Source of the DNA: Chitinophagaceae bacterium
GTDB lineage: Bacteria > Bacteroidota > Bacteroidia > Chitinophagales > Chitinophagaceae
Length of the DNA: 32,845 nt
Direction: 5' to 3'
NCBI GenBank assembly: GCA_017998385.1
Contig: JAGODE010000022.1
Location: 1 to 32,845, forward strand
Positions 24,275 through 32,206 of the stretch are shown in pieces. The position numbers and the translations under genes were made by a program. The notes beneath the pieces were generated by a model. That model did no database searches. It was given only the letters and a program-made list of their open reading frames with translations, and was not told the origin of the DNA. Every line of letters begins with the position of its first letter. Within the stretch, counting starts at the first letter, position 1.

Positions 24275-24991
24275 ATGACAAATCTAAGTCAGCAGACCCT
24301 GGCGGAGATCGTAACAAAAGATCATCGTACCGCTGGTGTTCTCGAAAAATACAGTCTCGATTTTTGCTGTAAAGGCAAGCGTACACTCACAGATGCCTGT
24401 GCCGAAAAAGGGTTAAGTGTAGAGAATATACTGGCCGAGCTGCAGCCGGTGCTGAACATGCCTGTACAAAAACATTTGCCTTTTACTGAAATGTCTGCCG
24501 AGCAGCTGGTGTCTTATATCGTTACTCATCATCATTATTATGTAAAGCAGATCATGCCTCAACTGCTGCTGCATTTGCATAAAGTAGCCACGAAGCATGG
24601 CAGCCGGTTTCCTTTTATGGTCGAAGTATTTAATCTGTTTGCCAGAGTGCAGGAAGAAATGACACTGCATATGCAGAAGGAAGAACGTATTTTATTTCCT
24701 GCCATAATTAAGGCTGAACAGGCTTTTGCGAATAATGAAAATGCTGCCATGGCCTGCTCTGTAATAAATGGTGCCGTATTGGTAATGGAAAAAGAACATG
24801 ATGAAGCGGGTGAGTTGATGGCAACCATCCATCAACTGACGAATGGCTATCAGCCACCGGCCGATGCCTGCAATACTTTTCGGCTTAGCCTGGCCGAGTT
24901 GAAAGAGTTTGAAGAGGATCTGCACCGGCATGTGCATCTCGAAAATCATATCCTGTTTCCGATGGCCGCTACTTTTTGCAGTAAGTTATAA
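24275..24991 (+). CDS. ric: Ric (YtfE/ScdA/DnrN), di-iron iron-sulfur-cluster repair protein
   Basis: A 238-residue protein. Residues about 1-60 are the ScdA_N domain with the FCCKGKRTLTDAC cysteines (C31, C32, C42). Residues about 75-235 are a hemerythrin-like four-helix bundle with candidate di-iron ligands in THHHYY (near 85-87), HMQKEE (H132, E136), EKEHDE (H175) and HVHLENH (near 219-225). The family repairs iron-sulfur clusters damaged by NO or oxidative stress and is typically NO-induced. The operator upstream supports co-regulation with nos. The last codons (Ser-Lys-Leu-stop) lie inside a heptad repeat array. Confidence 0.95.
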   Translation: MTNLSQQTLAEIVTKDHRTAGVLEKYSLDFCCKGKRTLTDACAEKGLSVENILAELQPVLNMPVQKHLPFTEMSAEQLVSYIVTHHHYYVKQIMPQLLLHLHKVATKHGSRFPFMVEVFNLFARVQEEMTLHMQKEERILFPAIIKAEQAFANNENAAMACSVINGAVLVMEKEHDEAGELMATIHQLTNGYQPPADACNTFRLSLAELKEFEEDLHRHVHLENHILFPMAATFCSKL

Positions 24992-25042
24992 GTTTTGGGT
25001 AATAAGTTTTAAGTTCTAAGTAATAAGTTTTAGGTAGTAAGT
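24980..25042 (-). repeat. Degenerate heptad array, 9 units, antisense, overlapping the ric stop
   Basis: Read on the minus strand: ACTTACT, ACCTAAA, ACTTATT, ACTTAGA, ACTTAAA, ACTTATT, ACCCAAA, ACTTATA, ACTTACT. All nine units are exactly 7 nt. The plus-strand end supplies the last ric codons. The block ACCTAAA-ACTTATT-ACTTAGA-ACT recurs as a perfect 24-bp inverted copy at 25309-25332. Confidence 0.75.
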
Positions 25043-25259
25043 GTAGTGTGATATGTAATAGTGGGAGCTTTCACTTTGTTTTATGTGCAATGGTCAGAAT
25101 CTGATCTTACGGACGGTGCCAGATAAACTAAAACTAATCGTTCCGACAGGATCAATCCCTTTCAATCAAGATTACTTGCCGGATCTAATAGTGAGTTTTA
25201 GATTTTACGACAAGAGCATTGACTAACTAATGATCCATTTAAAAATCTTTTCCTGCCTT
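25043..25259. other. Spacer between the two facing heptad arrays
   Basis: 217 nt with no open reading frame of note and no recognised RNA gene. Together with the flanking arrays it makes up the 354-nt gap between ric and the next Crp/Fnr gene. No transposase remnant or target-site duplication is visible. Confidence 0.5.
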
Positions 25260-25336
25260 ACCTTCCTCCTTCCACCTTCCTCCTTCCACCTTCCACCTTC
25301 TACCTAAAACCTAAAACTTATTACTTAGAACTCTAT
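25260..25336 (+). repeat. Degenerate heptad array, 11 units, leading into a Crp/Fnr gene
   Basis: Plus-strand units: ACCTTCC, TCCTTCC, ACCTTCC, TCCTTCC, ACCTTCC, ACCTTCT, ACCTAAA, ACCTAAA, ACTTATT, ACTTAGA, ACTCTAT. The array ends 9 nt before the ATG at 25346, so it forms the leader or promoter region of that gene. The part at 25309-25332 is the inverted copy of 25012-25035 (24 of 24 bp). Confidence 0.75.
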
Positions 25337-25345
25337 CTTTACGCC

Positions 25346-25936
25346 ATGTCTCATCCGCTTATAACGCATGTGCGGCGCTTTGTTGACCTGGACGAAGCAG
25401 CAGAAGATAGCCTGCTGTCTTTCTTTGAGCCCCTGTCGGTACCCAAAAAGCAACGTATTGTAGAGGAAGGGAAATTGTGCGGGTACAACCTGTTTGTTGT
25501 AAAAGGCTGCATGCGCCTGCTGCTGATTGATCATAAAGGAAATGAGCAAACGATTCAGTTTGCCATCGAAAACTGGTGGATTACGGACGTGGACGCATTC
25601 CGGTCATCGCGTACTGCTTCCTTTTCTGTGCAGGCAATTGAAGATTGTGAGGTGCTGGCAATTACAGTAAGCCGGCAGGAAGCCCTGTTTCGTGAGCTTC
25701 CAGCTATGGAACGGTATTTCCGTCATATCTATGAGCGGGCCTATGCCGCCAGCCTCTTTCGGGTGAGTTGGATATTCAACCTCACAAAAGAAGCATTTTA
25801 CCATCATTTCTGTACTAAACATCCGGATTTTATTCAGCGTATTCCACAAAAAATGCTTGCATCATTCCTGGGGTTTACTCCCGAATATTTGAGTGAGTTA
25901 CGGAAAAAACGCACAGCTAAGGCAAAAAAACGGTAA
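25346..25936 (+). CDS. Crp/Fnr-family transcriptional regulator
   Basis: A 196-residue protein with a cNMP-binding-type barrel (about 25-115; EEGKLCGYNLFVVKGCMRLLLIDHKGNEQTIQFA, then WWITDVDAFRSSRTASFSVQAIEDCEVLAI). The C-terminal half ends in a short helix-turn-helix (IPQKMLASFLGFTPEYLSELRKKR). This layout is common in Bacteroidota Crp-like regulators, which often control a neighbouring stress or efflux gene. The cAMP phosphate-cassette (RxS...) is not clear. A small lipoprotein gene lies 255 nt downstream. Confidence 0.9.
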   Translation: MSHPLITHVRRFVDLDEAAEDSLLSFFEPLSVPKKQRIVEEGKLCGYNLFVVKGCMRLLLIDHKGNEQTIQFAIENWWITDVDAFRSSRTASFSVQAIEDCEVLAITVSRQEALFRELPAMERYFRHIYERAYAASLFRVSWIFNLTKEAFYHHFCTKHPDFIQRIPQKMLASFLGFTPEYLSELRKKRTAKAKKR

Positions 25937-26190
25937 AGTAATGGATGGGTCAAAGCTGGAGCCCGAGCGGTAAAACCAGCATCGTCCGATACCGTTTATA
26001 TGATAAAACAGCCTTTGATATATTTTCCCCACAACAGCAAAAAATTGGTAAAGTATCCACCAGTTGCAGGAAAGTGCCTACGAGCGATACGATAATAGAG
26101 ACAGATATAACGCGCATTGTTTTTCCCGGATATAAGGATCGGCTGTTGATTGTAGTCACTTATTTTATTTGCAGCTATAAAATCTATAGT

Positions 26191-26577
26191 ATGCAAAAAG
26201 TAAGATTATTGCTCGTGTTGGTTTTGGGACTATCGCTTGTAGGAATGTCTTGTGAAAAAGACAAAGAAAACGGCAGTTCATCCCGTACGATAAAATATGA
26301 AGTAAGTGGAAATTTCAGGGGATTCCTGGTTATTAACTATACAACTGCATCGGGAGGTTCCGTGAATGAAGAGATTACAACACTTCCCTGGAATAAAGAA
26401 ATAACATACGCCAGCAATGTGACAGCTGCGGGTTTCGGAATAGGTGGTAGTGGTGGTACTGCCGGACAGACAATTTCAATTGTGGTTAAGCGGGGAGGCA
26501 GCCAGGTATCTTCCACTCCGGCAACGGCTAATAGTGCGGGTGCAATTTCTGCTTCTGCACCGGTGGTAACCTTCTAA
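26191..26577 (+). CDS. Small lipoprotein of unknown function
   Basis: The frame is open from 25945, but the ATG at 26191 begins a clear lipoprotein signal peptide (MQKVRLLLVLVLGLSLVGMSC, C21), so that start is preferred, giving 128 residues. The mature part is Gly/Ser/Thr-rich with beta-strand patterns (YEVSGNFRGFLVINYTTASGG, ASNVTAAGFGIGGSGG, ISIVVKRGGSQVSS). These suggest a small beta-sandwich of the kind seen in Bacteroidota surface lipoproteins of unknown role. It is followed by a strong hairpin (26583-26621). Confidence 0.65.
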   Translation: MQKVRLLLVLVLGLSLVGMSCEKDKENGSSSRTIKYEVSGNFRGFLVINYTTASGGSVNEEITTLPWNKEITYASNVTAAGFGIGGSGGTAGQTISIVVKRGGSQVSSTPATANSAGAISASAPVVTF

Positions 26578-26582
26578 AATAC

Positions 26583-26621
26583 GATACCGGCAGGTACAGC
26601 AATCGCCTGCCTGCCGGTATC
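26583..26621 (+). terminator. 12-bp hairpin after the lipoprotein gene, terminator-like
   Basis: GATACCGGCAGG (26583-26594) and CCTGCCGGTATC (26610-26621) pair perfectly around a 15-nt loop, 5 nt after the stop codon. No T-run follows directly, so it may stabilise the 3' end or act as a Rho-assisted stop. A weaker hairpin with a TTTT tail follows at 26691-26712. Confidence 0.5.
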
Positions 26622-26715
26622 CTGATTTGTAACCGGTAAAAAGGCATGTGTACCGGCATGAGAGTACGATTATATTGCTTAGTCTGTAACAGCCCGTTCA
26701 TACAGGGCTTTTACT

Positions 26716-27087
26716 TTACGCATGCACCTGGCAAACCTCCAGTATATTTCCATCGGGGTCGTGAAAGGTGAAATAAGTAACTACATGATCGGTGATTATT
26801 TCGCCTACAGGCACTCCCTGTGCCGATAAATGATCATGCGCTTCACGGGCGTTAGCCGTTCTGAAAATAGGGTATGCCGCCGTTTTACTATTGATATGTA
26901 TGGGCTCATCCGTTTGCCAGATGGTAATGCTTACCGCACTATGGGTGTCGAGTACTACCAGTTTGTGGATGGCATCTTCATGCAAAACAGTAAAGGACAG
27001 TTTTTGTGTAAACCAATTTTTTGATCTTTCGATATCAGCTACACGCAGGATGAGGGTATCAATTCCCTGGAGAAAATTATTAGTCAT
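26716..27087 (-). CDS. VOC-family (glyoxalase/dioxygenase-like) protein
   Basis: A 123-residue single VOC fold: ILRVADIERSKNWFTQKLSFTVLHED (first beta-alpha unit) and YFTFHDPDGNILEVCQV (last strands, with the typical DPDGN...E). Family members bind a divalent metal or a drug, or lack catalysis. The candidate ligand glutamate lies in ILEV. The substrate is unknown. Confidence 0.88.
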   Translation of the reverse strand: MTNNFLQGIDTLILRVADIERSKNWFTQKLSFTVLHEDAIHKLVVLDTHSAVSITIWQTDEPIHINSKTAAYPIFRTANAREAHDHLSAQGVPVGEIITDHVVTYFTFHDPDGNILEVCQVHA

Positions 27088-27244
27088 ACAGCAGGCAAAT
27101 AAACGGCAATATTACAGGTTTTAAAGATCAAACTCTTTACTAAAACTCCATTATCGCTTTTCGTTATTTGTCTTAAAGAACATCCGGGACGACGGAATGA
27201 AAATTTGTATTTATCTTTCCTGGAAAGATTTAATAATTTCTACC

Positions 27245-28081
27245 ATGCAACCTGTTCCTGTTCCGACGGCCCATCTTTTTCCTGTACTGGATCAGCACCT
27301 TATTGATCTTTTACGCAGCCTGCAGCCTGCTGACTGGAACCGGGCCACCCTGGCACGACAGTGGACGGTGAAAGATATAGCAGCTCATTTGCTCGATGGC
27401 AACATCCGGGCTATTTCTATTTATCGGGATAAGCATTTTGGAGAAGCGCCTCCGGTAATTAACGGGTATGGTGACCTGGTTACTTTTTTGAATGAATTGA
27501 ATGGAGTATGGGTGAAAGCGTTGAAAAGAATGAGTCCGGCGCTGCTCACAGACCTGCTGGCACATACCGGAGCAGCGTATGCCGAAGAAATGCAACGGCT
27601 TGATCCCTGGGAAAATGCTTTGTTTTCTGTGGCATGGGCCGGCGAAGAAGTCTCTTTCAACTGGTTTCATATTGCCCGTGAGTATACCGAAAAATTTCAT
27701 CATCAGCTTCAGATTCGTGAATCGGTAGGGCAGACAGATGTATTAATGTCACCGGAGCTTTTTTATCCGTTTATCAATACACTGATGCGCGGCCTGCCGC
27801 ATGCATACCGAAATACCGAAGCGTCGACAGGCACAATCGTGCAGGTAAATATTACAGGCCACGAGGGAGGAAGCTGGCATCTGATCCGAAACGGACAGCA
27901 GTGGATATTGCAGGAGGGCGGAGCTGATGATGCTACAGCCACTGTAAGTATTCCCCCGGCGGTTGCCTGGAAATTATTTACGAAAGGGCTTACTGCCCGG
28001 GAAGCAGAACAGCTGACTTCAATAAGCGGTGATGCAGCTTTAGGCAAAGCAGCTCTTTCTATGATTGCTGTGATAGCCTGA
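27245..28081 (+). CDS. DinB/maleylpyruvate-isomerase-like protein
   Basis: A 278-residue protein from the ATG at 27245; the ORF is open to an ATG at 27197, which would add 16 residues with no clear RBS. The N-terminal four-helix bundle (about 15-165) has WNRATLARQWTVKDIAAHLLDG and WFHIAREYTEKFHHQLQIRE, typical of the MDMPI/DinB superfamily with histidine metal ligands (H near 38 and a pair near 155-160). The C-terminal part (about 190-278; INITGHEGGSWHLIRNGQQW... GDAALGKAAL) resembles an SCP2/sterol-carrier-like domain. These proteins are thiol-dependent transferases or isomerases; the cofactor here is unknown. Confidence 0.75.
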   Translation: MQPVPVPTAHLFPVLDQHLIDLLRSLQPADWNRATLARQWTVKDIAAHLLDGNIRAISIYRDKHFGEAPPVINGYGDLVTFLNELNGVWVKALKRMSPALLTDLLAHTGAAYAEEMQRLDPWENALFSVAWAGEEVSFNWFHIAREYTEKFHHQLQIRESVGQTDVLMSPELFYPFINTLMRGLPHAYRNTEASTGTIVQVNITGHEGGSWHLIRNGQQWILQEGGADDATATVSIPPAVAWKLFTKGLTAREAEQLTSISGDAALGKAALSMIAVIA

Positions 28082-28087
28082 TATCAG

Positions 28088-28453
28088 TTACTTTTTCAGG
28101 ATAAATACGGTACCGGCCGGATCCATAATCCAGTGCATGTGAGCGGGTATCTGCTCCAGTTCATCGCAGGTATTTATGCCGTGACCAGCCAGGTGGCTCA
28201 CTGCTTTTTCCACATCATCGGTCTTCAGCTCAAGCCAGGTTTCTGCATGTGTACAGTTGTCGGCACAATCGAGCCAGAGTGTATTGGGGCCAAACTGCAC
28301 CTGGTGTGTTCTGGAGACGGTGGGATTACTGATAGATTTTTCTTCCGTTGGCAGCTTAAGTACATTCTTATAAAAATCCACCGTCTGCTCGTATTTACTA
28401 CGCGGTATTTTAATGGCGATGTTGATGCCTCCGCTAAATTCAGGTTGTACCAT
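28088..28453 (-). CDS. VOC-family protein
   Basis: A 121-residue VOC fold: GINIAIKIPRSKYEQTVDFYKNVLKLPTEEK, central LWLDCADN, and the end WIMDPAGTVFILKK, with DPAG in place of DPDG. The last position has Leu where metal-binding members have Glu, so the metal site may be incomplete. It converges on the DinB-like gene (6 nt between stops). Confidence 0.85.
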   Translation of the reverse strand: MVQPEFSGGINIAIKIPRSKYEQTVDFYKNVLKLPTEEKSISNPTVSRTHQVQFGPNTLWLDCADNCTHAETWLELKTDDVEKAVSHLAGHGINTCDELEQIPAHMHWIMDPAGTVFILKK

Positions 28454-28474
28454 ATTAAAGTTTATTTGTTATTT

Positions 28475-28509
28475 ACTTACAACTTACAACTCAAAACTCA
28501 CAACTTCTT
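28475..28509 (+). repeat. Degenerate heptad array, 5 units
   Basis: Units ACTTACA, ACTTACA, ACTCAAA, ACTCACA, ACTTCTT lie between the divergent VOC gene and the DUF6660-like gene. They precede a perfect TATCTTTG -7 box. The array is of the same kind as those at 9.0 and 25 kb. Confidence 0.6.
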
Positions 28510-28530
28510 ATCCGTTTTCTGTTTATGACC

Positions 28531-28538
28531 TATCTTTG
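28531..28538 (+). promoter_or_regulatory. -7 promoter box (TATCTTTG)
   Basis: TATCTTTG is a perfect match to the Bacteroidota -7 consensus TAnnTTTG. It lies only 5 nt before the GTG start at 28544, so the leader would be very short. No -33 TTTG is found at 19-21 nt upstream, so the call is uncertain. Confidence 0.35.
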
Positions 28539-28543
28539 GGCAC

Positions 28544-28846
28544 GTGAAAAAATGGGTGTCCATATTTTTTTTGTTACTGGTTGCCACAGGCAGCTTTATA
28601 CCCTGTTGCGCCCAAGACAACTGTGCCACAGAAGTTTCGGCAACTACTGATCATGGCCATGATGATGACGATGGAACAGGCTGTTCTCCTTTTTTTGCCT
28701 GTGGTACCTGTGCTCCTGCCATTGTTGTGCACACGCCAGTGCCGGTCAATCAGCTGCCTTTCCCTGTAAAGTGTACTTACCAGTTTGTGGCAGATGACGG
28801 ATTAGCCCAGTATCACCCATCTTTTTTTCAGCCTCCCCGGCAGTGA
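28544..28846 (+). CDS. DUF6660-like small secreted metal-motif protein
   Basis: A 100-residue protein starting with GTG. It has a signal peptide (KKWVSIFFLLLVATGSFIP) ending in CC at 21-22, so it is secreted or lipid-anchored. The middle holds a His/Asp cluster DHGHDDDDGTGC (H37, H39, D40-D43) and CSPFFACGTC (C47, C53, C56), as in DUF6660-type proteins. Those cluster next to TonB receptors. The residues suggest binding of copper, zinc or iron. The stop codon overlaps the GTG of a possible upstream start of the receptor (GTGA at 28843), showing tight coupling. Confidence 0.7.
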   Translation: MKKWVSIFFLLLVATGSFIPCCAQDNCATEVSATTDHGHDDDDGTGCSPFFACGTCAPAIVVHTPVPVNQLPFPVKCTYQFVADDGLAQYHPSFFQPPRQ

Positions 28847-28896
28847 TCGCTTTACATTTTGCTATCACATTTATTAATCTAAATTTTTCCGGAAAA

Positions 28897-31053
28897 ATGA
28901 AATACCTGATTACAGGACTAATCCTGTGTGTGTGCACCTGTGCCATACAGGCTCAGCATATTTTTACAGCCAGGATAATCAATAAAGAATCCCGTGAACC
29001 ACTGGCAGGAGCAACCCTGAAGTGGTTGCAGGGAAACAGGTCTGCCGTAGCTGACTCGGCCGGTAAAGTGAGCATGCATGAAATAGCAGGAGGCAGGCAG
29101 GATTTTGTGATCACCTATGTAGGATTTGAAGAAAAACACCTCACTCTGGCCTTCCCCTTGATACAGGGTGATATTGTGATTGAAATGGAACATGCCGGTG
29201 AGCATGAAGTTGAAGAAGAAGTAATAGTAACGGCTACGCGCAGCAGCCGAACGATTGCCAACAATCCTACCCGTACCGAGGTGATATCGGGCGAAGAGCT
29301 GACAGAAAAAGGAAACATGAAACCCGGCGATATCCGGATGCTGCTCAACGAAAGTACCGGCATTCAAACCCAGCAAACTTCTGCCACCTCTTACAATTCC
29401 GGTATCCGTATACAGGGGCTTGACGGGCGGTATACGCAAATACTGCGCGATGGTTATCCGCTCTATGCAGGATTCTCCGGCGGATTATCGTTGTTGCAGA
29501 TAGCACCGCTTGATCTGAAGCAGGTAGAAGTTATTAAGGGGTCGGCCTCTACTTTGTATAGTGGTGGTGCAATTGCAGGACTTGTAAACCTGGTATCCAA
29601 AACACCGGGCGAGGAGAGAGTGCTCGACTTTCTGATCAACGGTACTTCTGCCGGCGGCCTCGATCTGAGTGGGTTTTACAGCGAAAAGTACGGTAAACTG
29701 GGTCTTACTCTATTTGCTTCGCGCAACAGCAATAAGGCGTTTGATCCTGCCGATATCGGACTTACTGCCATTCCCAAATTTGAGCGATACAGTATTAACC
29801 CGCGGCTGTTTTTTTATGGAAAGAATACAACAGCCGATATAGGCATCAGTTATGTAGCAGAAGACCGCACCGGAGGCAGCATGGACTATATAAAGAATGG
29901 AGGCTCCGGTTTTTTTGAAAAAAATAATACAGATCGGATTACCAGCCAACTGGGTATTACCCATCATCTGAACGAACATAGCTATCTGCAGTTTAAAAAC
30001 AGCTACAGCCGGTTTGATCGATCGATAGCTATTCCCACTTACCGTTTCGATGCCTTGCAGCAGTCTTCTTTTTCTGAGTTTACCTGGAACCATCAGGGCG
30101 AAACGGCCGACTGGATCCTGGGCGCAAACCTGCTTACTGATCAGCTTCGTGAAAAACAGCCTGGCAGTGATCCATTACGGAATTACAACTACCATACGGC
30201 TGGCTTATTTATACAAAATACCTGGATCGTTTCTTCTTTATTTACGCTCGAAACAGGACTCAGAGGAGATTATGTAAACGAGTATGGCTTTGAACTGCTG
30301 CCACGTATTTCGGGTATGTTTAAACTATCGCCGAAAATAACCACCCGACTGGGTGGTGGATTGGGTTATAAATCGCCCACTATTTTTACCGAAGAAGCCG
30401 AGCGTCGCCAGTTTCAGCAAATCCTGCCGGTCGATATCAATACTACGCGCAATGAAAGATCAGCAGGTGGCAACTGGGATATCAATTACCGTACACAGTT
30501 TGGTGAGATCGGTTTTGTATTTAATCACCTCTTTTTCTATACCCGTCTCAACAGACCGTTGGTACTGGCGGCTGCATCGGGCGGGGCAGTGCAGTTTGAA
30601 AACTCCACCGGCTACCTCGATACAAAAGGCATGGAGACCAATATTCGTTTTACCTATGATCGTTTCAAGCTGTTTGTAGGATATACCTATACAGATGCCA
30701 ATACACATTTTTCTGATAAGCAGTGGCTGCCGCTTACCGCCCGCCACCGGTTAAATAATGTGCTGATGTATGAAGTAGAGGATAAATTAAAAATAGGACT
30801 GGAAGCCTATTACTACAGTCCGCAGCAGCTGAGTGATGGCAGCATGGGTAAGTCTTACTGGATTACGGGCCTCATGGCGGAAAAGCTCTGGGAGAAATTT
30901 TCTGTATTTGTGAACTTTGAAAATTTCTCAAATACGCGGCAGACACGTTTCGATACTATCTATACGGGTACAATCAATAACCCTGTGTTCCGTGATATCT
31001 ATGCACCCGTGGATGGCTTTGTGGTGAATGGCGGTGTGAAGATACTGTTGTAG
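28897..31053 (+). CDS. TonB-dependent outer-membrane receptor with carboxypeptidase-like N-terminal domain
   Basis: A receptor of 718 residues from the ATG at 28897, with a signal peptide (MKYLITGLILCVCTCAIQA-Q). A GTG at 28843 would put 18 residues before the signal and is rejected. Order: carboxypeptidase-like domain (about 22-105; RIINKESREPLAGATLKW), plug (about 110-230; VIVTATRSSRTIANNPTRTEVIS, VEVIKGSASTLYSGGAIAGLVNLVSKT), then a 22-strand-type beta-barrel ending in a hydrophobic strand (VDGFVVNGGVKILL). It lacks the SusC-specific insertions and its length suits metal or siderophore uptake. Pairing with the metal-motif protein upstream supports metal transport. Confidence 0.9.
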   Translation: MKYLITGLILCVCTCAIQAQHIFTARIINKESREPLAGATLKWLQGNRSAVADSAGKVSMHEIAGGRQDFVITYVGFEEKHLTLAFPLIQGDIVIEMEHAGEHEVEEEVIVTATRSSRTIANNPTRTEVISGEELTEKGNMKPGDIRMLLNESTGIQTQQTSATSYNSGIRIQGLDGRYTQILRDGYPLYAGFSGGLSLLQIAPLDLKQVEVIKGSASTLYSGGAIAGLVNLVSKTPGEERVLDFLINGTSAGGLDLSGFYSEKYGKLGLTLFASRNSNKAFDPADIGLTAIPKFERYSINPRLFFYGKNTTADIGISYVAEDRTGGSMDYIKNGGSGFFEKNNTDRITSQLGITHHLNEHSYLQFKNSYSRFDRSIAIPTYRFDALQQSSFSEFTWNHQGETADWILGANLLTDQLREKQPGSDPLRNYNYHTAGLFIQNTWIVSSLFTLETGLRGDYVNEYGFELLPRISGMFKLSPKITTRLGGGLGYKSPTIFTEEAERRQFQQILPVDINTTRNERSAGGNWDINYRTQFGEIGFVFNHLFFYTRLNRPLVLAAASGGAVQFENSTGYLDTKGMETNIRFTYDRFKLFVGYTYTDANTHFSDKQWLPLTARHRLNNVLMYEVEDKLKIGLEAYYYSPQQLSDGSMGKSYWITGLMAEKLWEKFSVFVNFENFSNTRQTRFDTIYTGTINNPVFRDIYAPVDGFVVNGGVKILL

Positions 31054-31083
31054 AAAAGTTTAAAGGTTTAAAAGTTTAAAGGG
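31052..31083 (-). repeat. Octad array, 4 units, antisense, at the receptor stop codon
   Basis: On the minus strand: CCCTTTAA, ACTTTTAA, ACCTTTAA, ACTTTTCT. It overlaps the TAG stop (31051-31053) of the receptor gene. Its region 31061-31075 is a perfect 15-bp inverted copy of 31113-31127. Confidence 0.65.
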
Positions 31084-31104
31084 CAGGGGATATAAGAGTT
31101 GCTC

Positions 31105-31144
31105 ACTTTTATACTTTTAAACCTTTATACCTTTATACTTGAAT
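31105..31144 (+). repeat. Octad array, 5 units, facing the first
   Basis: Units ACTTTTAT, ACTTTTAA, ACCTTTAT, ACCTTTAT, ACTTGAAT. With 31052-31083 it makes a facing pair 21 nt apart, a likely hairpin at the 3' end of the receptor transcript. This could also act as a terminator, as T-rich stretches occur in its arm. Confidence 0.65.
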
Positions 31145-31232
31145 GGTAGTGTTGTAGCATCCAGGCTATTGCCTGTCGCATTCCCCCACTCAGAATGGCT
31201 GAAAAACACCCGTCAGGGATCTGTGAGCCTGG

Positions 31233-31240
31233 TATATTTG
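31233..31240 (+). promoter_or_regulatory. -7 promoter box (TATATTTG)
   Basis: TATATTTG perfectly matches TAnnTTTG and lies 33 nt before the ATG at 31274. No clear -33 TTTG is seen upstream. Confidence 0.45.
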
Positions 31241-31273
31241 TACCAGTATTAATAACGCAAAACAACGATTGAT

Positions 31274-32113
31274 ATGAGTAAGCCTGTTTATCCCTGTATT
31301 TGGTTTGATGGTACAGCAAAAGAAGCAGCTGAACTGTACTGTTCTCTCTTTGCCCAGTCTGCCATGAAAGAATGTACACATATGGTGGTCAACTTTGAAA
31401 TAGGCGGTCAGCATATTATGGGACTCAATGCAGGCCCCATGTTTAAACCCAATGCTGCTATTTCTTTTTATGCCACATTTGAGGATAAGGAAGCCCTGCT
31501 CAAAGCCTGGGATACCTTGCTGCAGGGCGGGTCGGTATTGATGCCGCTGGATAAATATCAGTGGAGCGAGCAATATGGCTGGCTGCAGGACAAATATGGT
31601 GTAAACTGGCAGCTAACCTATGGTAAAGTGAGCACAGTGGGGCAGGCGGTGGTGCCCTTATTCATGTTTTGCGGAGAGAACCAGGGTAAGGCGGAAGCTG
31701 CGATGAATTTTTATACCAGCTTGTTTGACAACGGTCGTATTGAAATGGCAGCACATTATGAGGAGGGAATGACTAAAGTGGATGCTCATGTGGTGCATGC
31801 ACGTTTTCGTATCAATGATTCATTACTCATCGCTATGGATAGCGCCGTTGCGCAGCCATTTACTTTCAGCGAAGGCATATCAATGGTGGTGACCTGCGAT
31901 ACCCAGGAAGAGATAGATCATTACTGGAATGAATTAACTGTCAACGGGCGCGAAAGTATGTGTGGCTGGTGCAGAGATCAGTTTGGTGTATGGTGGCAGG
32001 TTGTGCCTTCTGTGCTGGGGCAGCTGATGATGGATCGGGAACGTGCTCCCCGCGTGATGGACGCTTTTATGAAAATGAAGAAATTCAATATCCAGGCATT
32101 GCTGGATGCCTGA
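31274..32113 (+). CDS. Tandem PhnB-like VOC protein
   Basis: A 279-residue protein with two PhnB-type VOC modules. The first is about 1-125 (YPCIWFDGTAKEAAELYCSLF... DKYGVNWQLTYG) and the second about 140-279 (PLFMFCGENQGKAEAAMNFYTSLF... DQFGVWWQVVPS). Annotated homologues are called 3-demethylubiquinone methyltransferase-like, but that name is not backed by activity data. The function is unknown. It has its own promoter box and a terminator downstream. Confidence 0.9.
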   Translation: MSKPVYPCIWFDGTAKEAAELYCSLFAQSAMKECTHMVVNFEIGGQHIMGLNAGPMFKPNAAISFYATFEDKEALLKAWDTLLQGGSVLMPLDKYQWSEQYGWLQDKYGVNWQLTYGKVSTVGQAVVPLFMFCGENQGKAEAAMNFYTSLFDNGRIEMAAHYEEGMTKVDAHVVHARFRINDSLLIAMDSAVAQPFTFSEGISMVVTCDTQEEIDHYWNELTVNGRESMCGWCRDQFGVWWQVVPSVLGQLMMDRERAPRVMDAFMKMKKFNIQALLDA

Positions 32114-32165
32114 TACAGCAATGCAGGAAAATGATGTCAGCAACGGCTGATTTTGTAATTTACCG

Positions 32166-32194
32166 GCCTCCGTCACCAGCGGAGGCTTTTTTTT
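32166..32194 (+). terminator. Rho-independent terminator
   Basis: GCCTCCG-N7-CGGAGGC (32166-32172 and 32180-32186) is followed by eight T residues (32187-32194). It ends the PhnB-like gene's transcript, and the next gene starts 12 nt later, so that gene needs its own promoter within or after this element, or readthrough. Confidence 0.9.
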
Positions 32195-32206
32195 AATTAT
32201 TCTGCT

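Noticed and set aside
24980..25336. Heptad arrays considered as a CRISPR array or a transposon with terminal inverted repeats
   Set aside because: Units are 7 nt without spacers, there are no cas genes, no transposase, and no target duplication; the 217-nt spacer holds no gene.
28918..29439. 173-codon frame opposite the TonB receptor
   Set aside because: Wholly within the receptor's signal, carboxypeptidase-like and plug regions; no domain recognised.
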